A DNA stretch of 64,000 bases from UBA6049 sp965662345 (GCA_965662345.1 CBFIHE010000006.1:1-64000), one strand, 5' to 3'; positions 25,223 through 32,951 are shown, counted from the stretch's first letter. The notes: generated from the sequence alone by a model not told the origin. Program-made: numbers and translations.

Positions 25223-27190
25223 ATGAGAGTCAAGTCATTTTTAAGTTATTCACTGTTCGCAGTGCTTATTGTTTGCTCTTTTGTGCTTACAAGCAAAGCG
25301 CAAACAGTAACCAATACCAATTCTGGGCTGCTACCGCGTGCAAATGTTTATGTATGTCTTGGAGGAGAAGCAAATAGCGACTCCATACAAATAACGCTTT
25401 TCAATTTTGGGCTCGACACACTTACCACTGTTAATTTGGCCTGGTTTCAAGATAGCACACTAGTTGGTTACAAACAATGGGTAGGTAGTTTGCTTACAGG
25501 TGAATCTGAAGGTTTGACTTTGGGCTCATTTAATTTTACACATTTGGGTACTACCTCTCTTATGTTCACCTCTTCCTCACCAAATAACAAGATTGATTCA
25601 GATAAAAGTAATGATACCTTATTGGTAGATGTGCACATAGGTGCAGGTTTCACTCTACCTCCTTTGCAAGACCAGAGTTTTTGTGCAGGTTCTTCAGTCT
25701 CATTGAATACCCAACAGGGTTACAAAGAATACCAATGGAACACTGGAGATACAACCTCTGGGGTAACTGTTTTTTCTCCAGGTCTTTACACTGTTTTGGT
25801 TGAAGACTCATTTGGCTGTACGTTCAAAGATACGGTGAGCCTGAGTAATTATCCTTCACCAGGTTTTATTGTAGATACAGCATATAGCTACTGCGCTAAT
25901 GAAAATCCAGAGCTAACCATAGACTCTACTTTCTTTAATATAAGATGGTCTTCTGGCGACACTGGAAATGTATTCTCTCCATCTTTAGATGGTTATTACG
26001 AAGTGTCTGTTACAGACGGATACGGGTGCAATCATAAATCATTGGTTTTTGTGGAGTCTTTGGAATCACCAAATTCAGGATTACCAGATAGCCTTTCCTA
26101 TTGTGCAAATGAAGGTGTAACACTTAATGCTCAAGGAACCCAAATAAATTCCTATTTGTGGAGTACTGGAGACTTTTCTCCTACTACACAGGTTTTTAGT
26201 CCAGGAGTTTATGCTGTTCAGCTAACCCACTTGAATGGATGCATCGCTGTGGATTCTGTGGTAGTTTCTGAGAATGCCTTGCCATTGGTAGAGATTGTTG
26301 GAGATACTGTGCTTTGCAAGAACGATACTGTTGCTATTACAGCTATTACCAGTGAGAGTTTAACTTGGAATACAGGCAGTAGTACAATGCAACTAAGAGT
26401 TTTTCAACCTGGTGTTTATGAGGTTTTTGTAGAGGATGATAAGGGTTGTACAAATTCTTCACAAGTTGAGGTGATTAGCGAGCTTCTTTCCATTGACCTT
26501 GGTAAAGATACCATCATCTGCGATGGCGATGCCATATTATTGGATATGGGAGGTGCCTACACATCTGCTATCAACTGGAGTGATGGGTCGACCCAAAGAG
26601 ATCTTCAGGTTATAAAAGGAGGTGAATATTGGGTAGAAGCTACCGGGCAGCATTGCACAGAGGCAGATACCATAAACGTTAAACAACGTTATGCCCCGCT
26701 TACCGGTTTTAATTTTGTAGTCTCTAACAACACAGTTGAATTCTTCAACACTACAACAGATGCAAATTCATATCTGTGGACGTTTGGTGATGGAAACAAT
26801 TCACAAAACATAGACCCAATTCACTTTTATACGAATGCAGGTTTTTACCCCGTAACATTAACTGCTTACAACGTATGTGGTCTTAGCAAGCAAACAGACA
26901 CAATTTCTGTCAATTCATTAGGAATAGGAGAGTTAGGGCATAGCGGTAAAGTTCAAGTTTACCCTAATCCAGCTACGGAATTCATTAATATTTCTTTTGA
27001 AGACTACGCTGGAAATGTTGAATTAGCCCTAATAGATGCGTTGGGTAGAACACTTCAAAAGAAGCAAGTTGTAGTTTTTGAAAAGCAACAAACTTCGTTT
27101 ATGGTGAATCACCTTGCAAAGGGGGTCTACTTTGTGAGTATCGTATCTGCTGAAAAAGAAGTGTTAACTGTGCCTATAGTTATTAACTAG
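25223..27190 (+). CDS. T9SS type A sorting-domain surface protein with five Ig-like repeats and a PKD domain
   Basis: 655 residues. Signal peptide about 1-27. From about 150 to 490 five repeats of about 80 residues share the pattern W-x-T/S-G-[DS]...VF-x-PG-x-Y-x-V-x-V-x-D-x2-GC (for example YQWNTGDTTSGV, YLWSTGDFSPTT, LTWNTGSSTMQL). A PKD domain follows (YLWTFGDGNNSQ, about 518-529). The last about 75 residues are a Por_Secre_tail: VQVYPNPATEFINI, LALIDALGRTL, LAKGVYFVSI. This sorts the protein through T9SS to the cell surface. Function probably adhesive; no enzyme domain seen. Its end overlaps the convergent dnaX tail by 4 nt. Confidence 0.9.
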   Translation: MRVKSFLSYSLFAVLIVCSFVLTSKAQTVTNTNSGLLPRANVYVCLGGEANSDSIQITLFNFGLDTLTTVNLAWFQDSTLVGYKQWVGSLLTGESEGLTLGSFNFTHLGTTSLMFTSSSPNNKIDSDKSNDTLLVDVHIGAGFTLPPLQDQSFCAGSSVSLNTQQGYKEYQWNTGDTTSGVTVFSPGLYTVLVEDSFGCTFKDTVSLSNYPSPGFIVDTAYSYCANENPELTIDSTFFNIRWSSGDTGNVFSPSLDGYYEVSVTDGYGCNHKSLVFVESLESPNSGLPDSLSYCANEGVTLNAQGTQINSYLWSTGDFSPTTQVFSPGVYAVQLTHLNGCIAVDSVVVSENALPLVEIVGDTVLCKNDTVAITAITSESLTWNTGSSTMQLRVFQPGVYEVFVEDDKGCTNSSQVEVISELLSIDLGKDTIICDGDAILLDMGGAYTSAINWSDGSTQRDLQVIKGGEYWVEATGQHCTEADTINVKQRYAPLTGFNFVVSNNTVEFFNTTTDANSYLWTFGDGNNSQNIDPIHFYTNAGFYPVTLTAYNVCGLSKQTDTISVNSLGIGELGHSGKVQVYPNPATEFINISFEDYAGNVELALIDALGRTLQKKQVVVFEKQQTSFMVNHLAKGVYFVSIVSAEKEVLTVPIVIN

Positions 27191-27840
27191 CCATCAGCAT
27201 CTAAATTCAAACGCCTTACCAATTCAAGTACAGAAGGATTCTCTTCTTGTATGATCTTCAGCTTGTCTTTTAACGTGTAGGCTTTACTTGTCTTTTTGGG
27301 AGTTTCTGCAATACGATGGTGAAGCTCAATGCTGTAGTTGTTCAATTGGGTTTTTAAGAATATGAGCAAACCAGGTTTTTCACTTTGGTACTCTAATTCC
27401 CCAGAACTGTGATCTAAGACTAAGTAAATAGTTTCTCTTTTAAGCTCAGGCTCTCTCATTTTTAGGATATTGCTCATGAGCATTTTGCCATCCTTTTCGA
27501 GTATATCTGCATAGTTTAACCAAACTTTCATCAATTCTTCCTGAGAAAAAGAGCTTGCAGGTAATTCACCCTTTCTCAACTCTTCCTCATCTGCCGATAC
27601 TGTTGGCTTGGTTTTCTCTTTGATGCTAATACCTCGTACCAAAGTCATACCATCAGATGCTTTTATCCTTTTTGCATTGGAAGAAGCTACAGGTCTATCT
27701 TCACGAAGTTGCTTTATAATCTCATCGGCTATGCCTGGTTCTTCCTGCTTTGAGGTAGGTGAGGCTGTTGGCCCAGATGGAATACCATCTTTAGCTATAA
27801 TGGGAAAGTCAAGAAACGTTGAGCGTGCCGTTAGGCGTTT
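27187..27840 (-). CDS. dnaX: DnaX C-terminal (tau-specific) part in the -1 frame
   Basis: This frame is open without stops from the A10 run to 27187 (about 217 residues) and has no convincing start of its own. A proline/serine linker (SGPTASPTSKQEEP) leads to a C-terminal domain typical of Bacteroidota DnaX: SSFSQEELMKVWLNYA, LLIFLKTQLNNYSIEL, TLKDKLKIIQEENPSVLELVRRLNLD. That domain contacts the polymerase and helicase in tau. It is one nucleotide out of frame with the N-terminal ORF; a -1 ribosomal shift, or an mRNA with one extra A, would fuse the two into a protein of about 575 residues, the normal family length. A sequencing indel in the A10 run is the alternative. Confidence 0.85.
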   Translation of the reverse strand, partial: KRLTARSTFLDFPIIAKDGIPSGPTASPTSKQEEPGIADEIIKQLREDRPVASSNAKRIKASDGMTLVRGISIKEKTKPTVSADEEELRKGELPASSFSQEELMKVWLNYADILEKDGKMLMSNILKMREPELKRETIYLVLDHSSGELEYQSEKPGLLIFLKTQLNNYSIELHHRIAETPKKTSKAYTLKDKLKIIQEENPSVLELVRRLNLDADG

Positions 27841-28913
27841 TTTTTTTCGTGATCAGCTGTTAAAGAAGCTAGCTGCATAAGGGTGAGCTCAACGAGTAAA
27901 CGTTGGTTTTTGCTGGCCCGGTATCTGTAGTCGCATTCTGCGCATAGCCGTATGCCTTGAAGTAGAAAAGACTGTGGTGTAACCTTGGCTTGCTCAAAAT
28001 AGCGTTGTCGAGTGTTTTCTCCTACACTCAATAGTTTTTTACTAGAGGCATTCTGGCAAACCAATAAGTCTCTAAAATGCGCAGCTAGTCCGTTTATGAA
28101 AATCTGTCCGTCAAAGCCGTGTGCTAAAATTTCATTGAAAGTGAGCAGGGCGTTAGAAATATCGTTTGCTGTAAGTACTTCTGTAACTTTAAAGTAATAC
28201 TCATAGTCTAAGATATTAAGGTTAGACAAGACAGATTTGTAACTGACTTCATTGCCACTAAAAGTTACAATTTGATCAAAGATGGATAACGCATCACGCA
28301 TACCTCCATCAGACTTTTGAGCAATTAAGTGCAGTGCATCATGCTCTGCAGTAATTCCTTCTTTGGCAGATACAATCTCTAACTGCTTTACAATATCTTC
28401 ATTGGAGATACGCTGGAAATCAAATACCTGGCATCTTGATAAAATAGTTGGTATTATTTTATGCTTCTCTGTAGTTGCCAAAATGAAAATGGCATGCTTA
28501 GGCGGTTCTTCCAAGGTTTTTAGAAAAGCATTAAATGCCGCTGTGGAAAGCATGTGAACCTCATCAATAATGAATACACGGTATTCGCCAATCTGTGGAG
28601 TAATGCGTACCTGCTCATTCAGACTTCTAATGTCTTCAACAGAGTTGTTAGAAGCCGCATCCAATTCAAAAATGTTAAATGCAAAATCTTGAGATTCGTC
28701 TAATTCTGGATTCGCGGCCAAATTCACTTCCTTCGCCAAAATCCGAGCGGTAGTTGTTTTGCCTACTCCTCGCGGACCACAAAACAGAAAGGCTTGCGCT
28801 AAATGGTCGTTTTTGATGGCATTCTTCAATGTGTGAACAATGCTATCTTGACCAATGATGCTGTCCCAATCTTGTGGACGATACTTACGTGCGGAAACAA
28901 TGTAGTCGCTCAT
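27831..28913 (-). CDS. dnaX: DNA polymerase III subunit gamma/tau, N-terminal frame (gamma-type product)
   Basis: Clamp-loader ATPase. Start at ATG 28913 (360 residues in the zero frame); a TTG 12 nt upstream lies inside the promoter word and is rejected. Motifs: opening ARKYRPQDWDSIIGQ, Walker A GPRGVGKTTTAR (about 45-56), Walker B/DExH VFIIDEVHML (about 114-123), SRCQVFDFQRI sensor region. Relatives carry a CxxC zinc module after Walker A; here only the N-ANPELDESQDF segment is present, so the cysteines are absent, as I recall for this phylum. The zero frame ends at TAA just after a run of ten A, leaving a gamma-like product without the tau domain. Confidence 0.92.
   Translation of the reverse strand: MSDYIVSARKYRPQDWDSIIGQDSIVHTLKNAIKNDHLAQAFLFCGPRGVGKTTTARILAKEVNLAANPELDESQDFAFNIFELDAASNNSVEDIRSLNEQVRITPQIGEYRVFIIDEVHMLSTAAFNAFLKTLEEPPKHAIFILATTEKHKIIPTILSRCQVFDFQRISNEDIVKQLEIVSAKEGITAEHDALHLIAQKSDGGMRDALSIFDQIVTFSGNEVSYKSVLSNLNILDYEYYFKVTEVLTANDISNALLTFNEILAHGFDGQIFINGLAAHFRDLLVCQNASSKKLLSVGENTRQRYFEQAKVTPQSFLLQGIRLCAECDYRYRASKNQRLLVELTLMQLASLTADHEKKNA
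27838..27847 (-). promoter_or_regulatory. dnaX: A10 slippage site within dnaX
   Basis: On the coding strand: GAA AAA AAA AAC GCC TAA. Ten consecutive A are followed within 7 nt by the zero-frame stop; shifting to -1 gives GAA AAA AAA AAA CGC CTA and continues into the tau tail. E. coli dnaX uses A AAA AAG for -1 frameshifting and Thermus dnaX uses an A9 run for transcriptional slippage, so this is the expected place and kind of signal. Only a weak GCC/GGC hairpin follows, which favours transcriptional slippage over ribosomal frameshifting. Confidence 0.7.
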
Positions 28914-28922
28914 AGAGAATGA

Positions 28923-28930
28923 CAAATATA
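28923..28930 (-). promoter_or_regulatory. -7 element TATATTTG of dnaX
   Basis: Exact TAnnTTTG match on the minus strand, 9 nt upstream of the chosen dnaX ATG. It overlaps the alternative TTG start, which supports the ATG at 28913. Confidence 0.5.
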
Positions 28931-29019
28931 GCGGATGATGAACGCTAATGTGCAGAGCTGTGGTTATAGTTTTTCACGAATTGTGAACGAATCACTCAAT
29001 TCTATTGGTATTGAGATAC

Positions 29020-29048
29020 TTGTCGATTAAGAATAAATTGTACTTTTG
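29020..29048 (+). promoter_or_regulatory. Promoter of rpsF-rpsR-rplI
   Basis: TTG (29020-29022), 18 nt, TACTTTTG (29041-29048), then a leader of about 40 nt that can form a short hairpin CCCCT-TTTG-AGGGG (29053-29065) close to the 5' end. Confidence 0.7.
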
Positions 29049-29092
29049 TCGCCCCTTTTGAGGGGACTATTATTCATTAATTTATAGTAATC

Positions 29093-29437
29093 ATGACCAA
29101 TAGGTACGAAACTGTTTTCATTTTAACTCCCGTTTTATCTGATGATCAGGTAAAGGAAGCAGTACAAAAATTCGAGAAGTATCTAGTAGGTGAAGGTGCC
29201 AAAATGGTACATCAAGAAAGCTGGGGATTGCGTAAGCTTGCTTACCCAATTCAGAAAAAATCTACTGGCTTTTATCACCTGTTCGAATTTGAGGCTGAAG
29301 GAGATTTAATCAAGCGCTACGAGACTGAAATGCGCAGAGACGAACGCATCATCCGTTTTTTAACGGTTAAGATGGACAAGTATCACATTCAGTTTGCTGA
29401 GAAGCAACGTAACAAAAAAGCGGAAGCTACAGCTTAA
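29093..29437 (+). CDS. rpsF: 30S ribosomal protein S6
   Basis: 114 residues: NRYETVFILTPVLSDDQV at the N-terminus, WGLRKLAYPIQKKSTGFYHL in the middle, RDERIIRFLTVKMD near the end, all typical of S6. Partner of S18 on the 30S platform. First gene of the rpsF-rpsR-rplI operon, with the usual single-stranded DNA-binding protein gene absent from between. Confidence 0.97.
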   Translation: MTNRYETVFILTPVLSDDQVKEAVQKFEKYLVGEGAKMVHQESWGLRKLAYPIQKKSTGFYHLFEFEAEGDLIKRYETEMRRDERIIRFLTVKMDKYHIQFAEKQRNKKAEATA

Positions 29438-29449
29438 AACAAGAACATC

Positions 29450-29719
29450 ATGGCACAGAAAAACGGAGATATCAGATACCTCACGCCAATTAGCATTGAG
29501 GTTAAAAAAGATAAGTATTGCCGCTTCAAAAAGATGGGCATTAAGCACATCGATTACAAGGATCCTAAGTTCTTGTTGAAATTTGTGAACGAGCAAGGAA
29601 AGATTCTACCTAGACGCGTTACAGGTACTTCAGCGAAGTTCCAACGTAAAGTGTCTACTTCCGTAAAACGCGCACGTCACCTGGCTTTAATGCCTTATGT
29701 AGCGGATATGTTAAAATAA
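29450..29719 (+). CDS. rpsR: 30S ribosomal protein S18
   Basis: 89 residues. Core motif DYKDPKFLLKFVNEQGKILPRR and the TGTSAKFQRKVSTSVKRARHLALMPY region (in two parts TGTSAKFQRK and KRARHLALMPY) identify S18. The N-terminal half keeps one cysteine (KYCRFKK). 12 nt after rpsF. Confidence 0.97.
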   Translation: MAQKNGDIRYLTPISIEVKKDKYCRFKKMGIKHIDYKDPKFLLKFVNEQGKILPRRVTGTSAKFQRKVSTSVKRARHLALMPYVADMLK

Positions 29720-29731
29720 GGAGGAGAAGAG

Positions 29732-30178
29732 ATGGAAGTAATATTGAAAAAAGCAGTTGAGAATTTAGGTGAAAGAGACGACTTGGTAACGGTTAAGCCG
29801 GGCTATGGTCGTAATTACCTTATTCCTCAAGGTTTAGCAACATTGGCTACTCCTTCAGCACGTAAAGTGCGTGAAGAAAACATGCGCCAGCGCGCTCACA
29901 AAATTGCTGCATTGGTAGACGAAGCCAAAAAGCAAGCCGCTAAATTGAAAGATCTTTCTATCAAAATTGGCGCTAAAGTGGGTGAGAACGGAAAAATCTT
30001 TGGTTCTGTAAACACCATTCAAGTAGCAGATGCTATTGAGAAGTTAGGTGTAAACATTGACCGTAAGACCATTAAGATAACAGGTGATAGTATCAAAACT
30101 GTTGGTACGTATGAAGCCACAGTGAAATTCCACAAAGAGGTTATTGAAACCATTAGCTTTGAAGTGGTAGGTGAGTAA
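29732..30178 (+). CDS. rplI: 50S ribosomal protein L9
   Basis: 148 residues: MEVILKKAVENLGERDD and the L9 signature VKPGYGRNYLIPQGLA (about 21-36), then the long connecting helix (KVREENMRQRAHKIA) and the C-terminal domain with GKIFGSVNTIQVADAI. Preceded by a good purine-rich ribosome-binding stretch (AAGGAGGAGAAGAG), unusual in this window. Last gene before a strong terminator. Confidence 0.97.
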   Translation: MEVILKKAVENLGERDDLVTVKPGYGRNYLIPQGLATLATPSARKVREENMRQRAHKIAALVDEAKKQAAKLKDLSIKIGAKVGENGKIFGSVNTIQVADAIEKLGVNIDRKTIKITGDSIKTVGTYEATVKFHKEVIETISFEVVGE

Positions 30179-30195
30179 TCATCTTGTATAAGTTT

Positions 30196-30231
30196 TAAAA
30201 AGCCGTGCTTGATTCAAGTGCGGCTTTTTTT
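30196..30231 (+). terminator. Rho-independent terminator after rplI
   Basis: Stem GCCGTGCTTGA paired with TCAAGTGCGGC (two G:U pairs) extended by A/T pairs, followed by TTTTTTT; 18 nt after the rplI stop. Confidence 0.88.
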
Positions 30232-30492
30232 GTGGTTGTCGTTTGTTCTTAACAAGCGGAACCTAGATATTATCCCGATGAACTTCAGGAGCAAGCAATG
30301 TCTGTTTAAAGACAGTTAACCAGAACATGGTTCAAGGCCTTAACCAGTTTGGAGCAAGAGTGAGGTGCATATCTGAGCTAAAAAGTGGATTGTTTGGTGG
30401 TTGAGGTGTTGAGTGGTTTAGCAGAAGCTGAAGCGCTATGGTCTAACAGCTAAAGTCTGAAGACTTTTAATTCTTTTTTGTTTTCTTCTCTA

Positions 30493-30529
30493 CTCTTTTG
30501 TCTTGACACAAAAGAGACAAAAAGTCAAG
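30493..30529 (+). other. Hairpin with loop complementary to downstream sequence (possible H-type pseudoknot)
   Basis: Perfect 9-bp stem CTCTTTTGT (30493-30501) / ACAAAAGAG (30508-30516) enclosing the 6-nt loop CTTGAC; the exact complement GTCAAG follows at 30524-30529 after a 7-nt A-rich linker. Both helices fit one RNA as an H-type pseudoknot. I recall similar CTTTTGTCTTGA-type words between genes in other Bacteroidota genomes, so this may be a member of a dispersed repeat rather than a unique RNA. Confidence 0.5.
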
Positions 30530-30696
30530 GCTGACCAAACGCTTATATTGAAATCTAATGGGTTTCCTTCCGCTACCTCACCCAAACTCGCAAACGGCAT
30601 TTACGGGTTTTTCTGAAACCCGATGCCTGAGCTCAAACATGAGTTCGGCTTAACGCTCCCTCAACCCGGATTTCTACCAACGCATTTGGAGGCCGA

Positions 30697-30789
30697 AAAA
30701 CAGTGTAGAGTGTGAGTCTTTTGCAAGGGGTGGTAGCCGTCAATTCGAGTAATCCGCCTCAGGCGGATTGTATCGAGAATAAGGCGGGA
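30697..30789 (+). repeat. 93-bp direct repeat, copy 1 (contains GCCGTCAATTCGAG element)
   Basis: Aligns with 31013-31105 at a constant offset of 316 bp with a handful of mismatches. It contains a perfect 9-bp-arm palindrome AATCCGCCT-C-AGGCGGATT (30751-30769) framed by TTCGAG and TATCGAGAAT. Confidence 0.8.
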
Positions 30790-30801
30790 TTAAAGTAAAT
30801 C

Positions 30802-30830
30802 GTCACCCTGAACTTGTTTCAGGGTCTCAT
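30802..30830 (+). repeat. REP-like palindrome A, copy 1
   Basis: GTCACCCTGAACTTG followed by TTTCAGGGTCTCAT: arms CCCTGAA/TTCAGGG around a CTTGT loop. The following about 100 bp also resemble those after copy 4 (31350). Confidence 0.8.
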
Positions 30831-30982
30831 AATCAGTATGGAGTTTGAGTGAAGAGCAAGAGGAGGGGAGTTGAATGATTGAGCTGTTAAGTGGTTGAGC
30901 GGCATGAGAAATTACAAATACTAACTACTAAAGTCTACCATCTAAAAACTCTTAATACTTGAGTCTTTGTACTTACAAGATT

Positions 30983-31010
30983 GAGATGCTGAAACAAGTT
31001 CAGCATGACG
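30983..31010 (-). repeat. REP-like palindrome A, copy 2 (inverted)
   Basis: GAGATGCTGAAACAAG / TTCAGCATGACG, the same element in the other orientation with compensating changes (GCTGAA/TTCAGC keep the stem). Confidence 0.8.
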
Positions 31011-31012
31011 AT

Positions 31013-31105
31013 AAAACAGTGTAGAGTGTGAGTCTTGAGCAAGAGGGTTTAGCCGTCAATTCGAGTAATTCGCCTCAGGCTGATAGTATCGAGAATAAGG
31101 CGGGA
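31013..31105 (+). repeat. 93-bp direct repeat, copy 2
   Basis: Second copy of the 30697-30789 block. Mismatches in the second arm disturb the inner palindrome (TTCGCCTCAGGCTGAT), so this copy looks more decayed. Confidence 0.8.
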
Positions 31106-31192
31106 AAAACAGCAAGAGTTTGGAGTATTGAGCAATAGGAAAGTTCTAATTGCTATGAGCTAACTACTAAATTTTACTGTAAAACCTCCTAT

Positions 31193-31249
31193 GTCTCGAT
31201 ACAACCTTTTCTCCGTTCCACTCCAAAAAGCCCACTCGACATGACGGCT
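31193..31249 (-). repeat. REP-like element B, diverged inverted copy
   Basis: Begins TCTCGATACAA and ends CACTCGACATGACGGCT, the inverted form of the GCCGTCAATTCGAG...TATCGAGAAT block; the middle is different. Confidence 0.5.
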
Positions 31250-31296
31250 GTGATTTCTCTTAGAACTTGGTCCTTGAGTCTTTGTACTTTAATAAT

Positions 31297-31324
31297 GAGA
31301 TGCTGAATCAAGTTCGGAATGAAG
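31297..31324 (-). repeat. REP-like palindrome A, copy 3 (degenerate)
   Basis: GAGATGCTGAATCAAGTTCG, then GAATGAAG; one stem pair is broken. The preceding words GAGTCTTTGTACTT are shared with copy 2, so the repeated unit is longer than the palindrome. Confidence 0.65.
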
Positions 31325-31349
31325 TTTCTTTTAATGTTTGAGAATTGCC

Positions 31350-31378
31350 GTCACCCTGAACTTGTTTCAGGGTCTCAT
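31350..31378 (+). repeat. REP-like palindrome A, copy 4
   Basis: Identical in all 29 bases to copy 1 at 30802, 548 bp upstream; the flanks to about 31450 are also related to those of copy 1. Confidence 0.8.
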
Positions 31379-31540
31379 ACCAGTTTGGAGTGTGAGCAAA
31401 GAGCAAAAGAGGGGAGTTGAGCGGTTGAGATGTTGAGTGGTTCAGAAGCATCTGATATTGTAACGTGTTTAAACTAAAATCTATAAATACTTAGTTCAAT
31501 TAACACTAACAACTAATCCGCTAAAACCTAAGAACTAATA

Positions 31541-32779
31541 CTACTCATATCGCAAAGACTCAATAGGGTCTAACTTAGAAGCTTTGCTTGCAGGATAAAA
31601 ACCAGCCAATACGCCTACAATAAAGCAAAGGGTGAAACCCAAGAGTATCCAAGCCCAAGGGATGATAAAAGAAGCATCCATGAGTAAACTCACCACATTG
31701 CCAATAGATATTCCCAAAAAGATTCCCAGAATACCACCCAATTGGCAAATCACAATGGCCTCTGTAAGGAATTGAGTAAGTATGGTTTTTGCTTTGGCGC
31801 CCAGCGCTTTTCTTGTGCCTATTTCACGTGTGCGTTCTGTTACAGATACCAACATGATATTCATTAACCCAATAGCCGCGCCCAGCAACGTGATGAACGC
31901 AATAACCGTAGCCACTATGGTTACGTAACTCAGGTTTTCAATGAGGCGTTGAGACAGGCTATCGCTTCTTCTGATTCTGAATGATTCGGGTGTACCTAAA
32001 GGGTCGCGCCTTATCGCTCTGAAAACACCTGTTGCTTCTTGAATAGCGGGCTCAAGTAAACCTGGATTATTGGTTAGAATGTGAATGTCAAAGTTCATAT
32101 TGGGTCTTCCAAAATACTGTCGTACGGCATTTAGCGGAATAATCACATCTCGGTCTCCGCTAAAGCCCATGCTGCTTCCTTTTTCTTTCAGCACGCCCAC
32201 TACGGTATACTTAATATTCTTGATTTTTATGTCTTGCTCTAGTGGTTCTAGGGTTCCGAATAAATCTTTTGCAATTTCTGAACCTAGCAAACATACTTTG
32301 GAGCCAGCCAATACTTCATTGGCGCTAAAACTTCTGCCTTTACCTACCTCTCTACCCTTTACGGCTAAAAAGTTGAGATCGCCTCCCATAATTGAGATGT
32401 TGGGATTGGTCTTGGTATCTTTAAATTTCACTGTCTCATTCCAGCTGCCTCTAGCAGAAACACTTGTAGTAGCGGGAAAGTCGTATTGCTCTAAGAAATA
32501 ATTGGCTTCATGGTAAGCAATGTTTGCAGAGGCTTTTAGTCGCTTTCCACTTCTGCGAATACGAGATTCGGGTAGTTTTTCAATTGTAAAGCTATTCGCA
32601 CCCATAGAGGTGAACTGGCTATTAATAGAAGCCTTTAATGCATCTATTGCCGTAAGAATACCAACCAAAGCGGTGATGCCAATTGCAATGATCAGCATGG
32701 TAAGTGCTGCTCGCAATTTCTGGCTCTTTATAGCGCCAAATGCTACATTAATATTTTCCCTGGTGAGGTTCTTTGCCAT
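31541..32779 (-). CDS. ABC transporter permease, MacB/FtsX family
   Basis: 412 residues: one N-terminal membrane segment (about 20-42), a large periplasmic MacB-PCD domain (about 45-275) and three C-terminal segments of the FtsX domain (about 285-305, 335-360, 375-400). ERTREIGTRKALGAK (about 315-329) is the coupling-helix signature of MacB permeases. No ATPase gene is adjacent, so the partner is encoded elsewhere. Family members export macrolides, lipoproteins or peptides or work mechanically across the envelope. The ATG lies 4 nt from its promoter word. Confidence 0.9.
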   Translation of the reverse strand: MAKNLTRENINVAFGAIKSQKLRAALTMLIIAIGITALVGILTAIDALKASINSQFTSMGANSFTIEKLPESRIRRSGKRLKASANIAYHEANYFLEQYDFPATTSVSARGSWNETVKFKDTKTNPNISIMGGDLNFLAVKGREVGKGRSFSANEVLAGSKVCLLGSEIAKDLFGTLEPLEQDIKIKNIKYTVVGVLKEKGSSMGFSGDRDVIIPLNAVRQYFGRPNMNFDIHILTNNPGLLEPAIQEATGVFRAIRRDPLGTPESFRIRRSDSLSQRLIENLSYVTIVATVIAFITLLGAAIGLMNIMLVSVTERTREIGTRKALGAKAKTILTQFLTEAIVICQLGGILGIFLGISIGNVVSLLMDASFIIPWAWILLGFTLCFIVGVLAGFYPASKASKLDPIESLRYE

Positions 32780-32783
32780 GATT

Positions 32784-32791
32784 CAAAGATA
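32784..32791 (-). promoter_or_regulatory. -7 element TATCTTTG of the ABC permease gene
   Basis: Exact TAnnTTTG match on the minus strand, 4 nt from the ATG at 32779, predicting a leaderless mRNA. A 12-bp perfect palindrome TGCCAATTGGCA (32804-32815) lies just upstream, near where the -33 box would be. Confidence 0.5.
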
Positions 32792-32887
32792 TACGCATAG
32801 CAATGCCAATTGGCAAAAGATTTACAAGTGGTTCCATAGCAAGTATAATGGGTGGCTATGTTCGTTCCATTTCTGCCTCCAAAGCAT

Positions 32888-32895
32888 TATTTTTG
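32888..32895 (+). promoter_or_regulatory. -7 element TATTTTTG of acnB
   Basis: Exact TAnnTTTG match 56 nt upstream of the acnB ATG. No good -33 box at standard spacing. Confidence 0.45.
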
Positions 32896-32951
32896 CAATC
32901 CTTTGGAAAAAGTGGTTTTTTCAGGGATAACAACTCAAAAACACTTCTTGT

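Larger units (their letters stand above)
30179..31540. other. 1.36-kb non-coding repeat island
   Basis: No credible gene in any frame. After the rplI terminator the region is a mosaic of short repeated blocks: palindromic CCCTGAA/TTCAGGG elements, two copies of a 93-bp block, shared stretches such as GGAGTTTGAG...GAGTTGA...GTTGAG...GGTTGAG, and ACTAACTACTAAAGTCT/GAGTCTTTGTACTT words in several variants. One pseudoknot-capable hairpin lies at 30493-30529. Individual blocks are listed separately. Confidence 0.8.

Noticed and set aside
27187..27648. Independent short gene starting at ATG 27648
   Set aside because: Its product is the C-terminal domain of DnaX and the frame is open upstream to the A10 run, so it is part of dnaX.
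30735..31105. Possible CRISPR array (regularly spaced repeats)
   Set aside because: Only two copies, 93 bp each at 316-bp spacing, with related sequence between; no cas genes.
32804..32815. 12-bp palindrome TGCCAATTGGCA near the ABC permease promoter
   Set aside because: A palindrome this short is expected by chance several times per genome; kept only as a note at the promoter.
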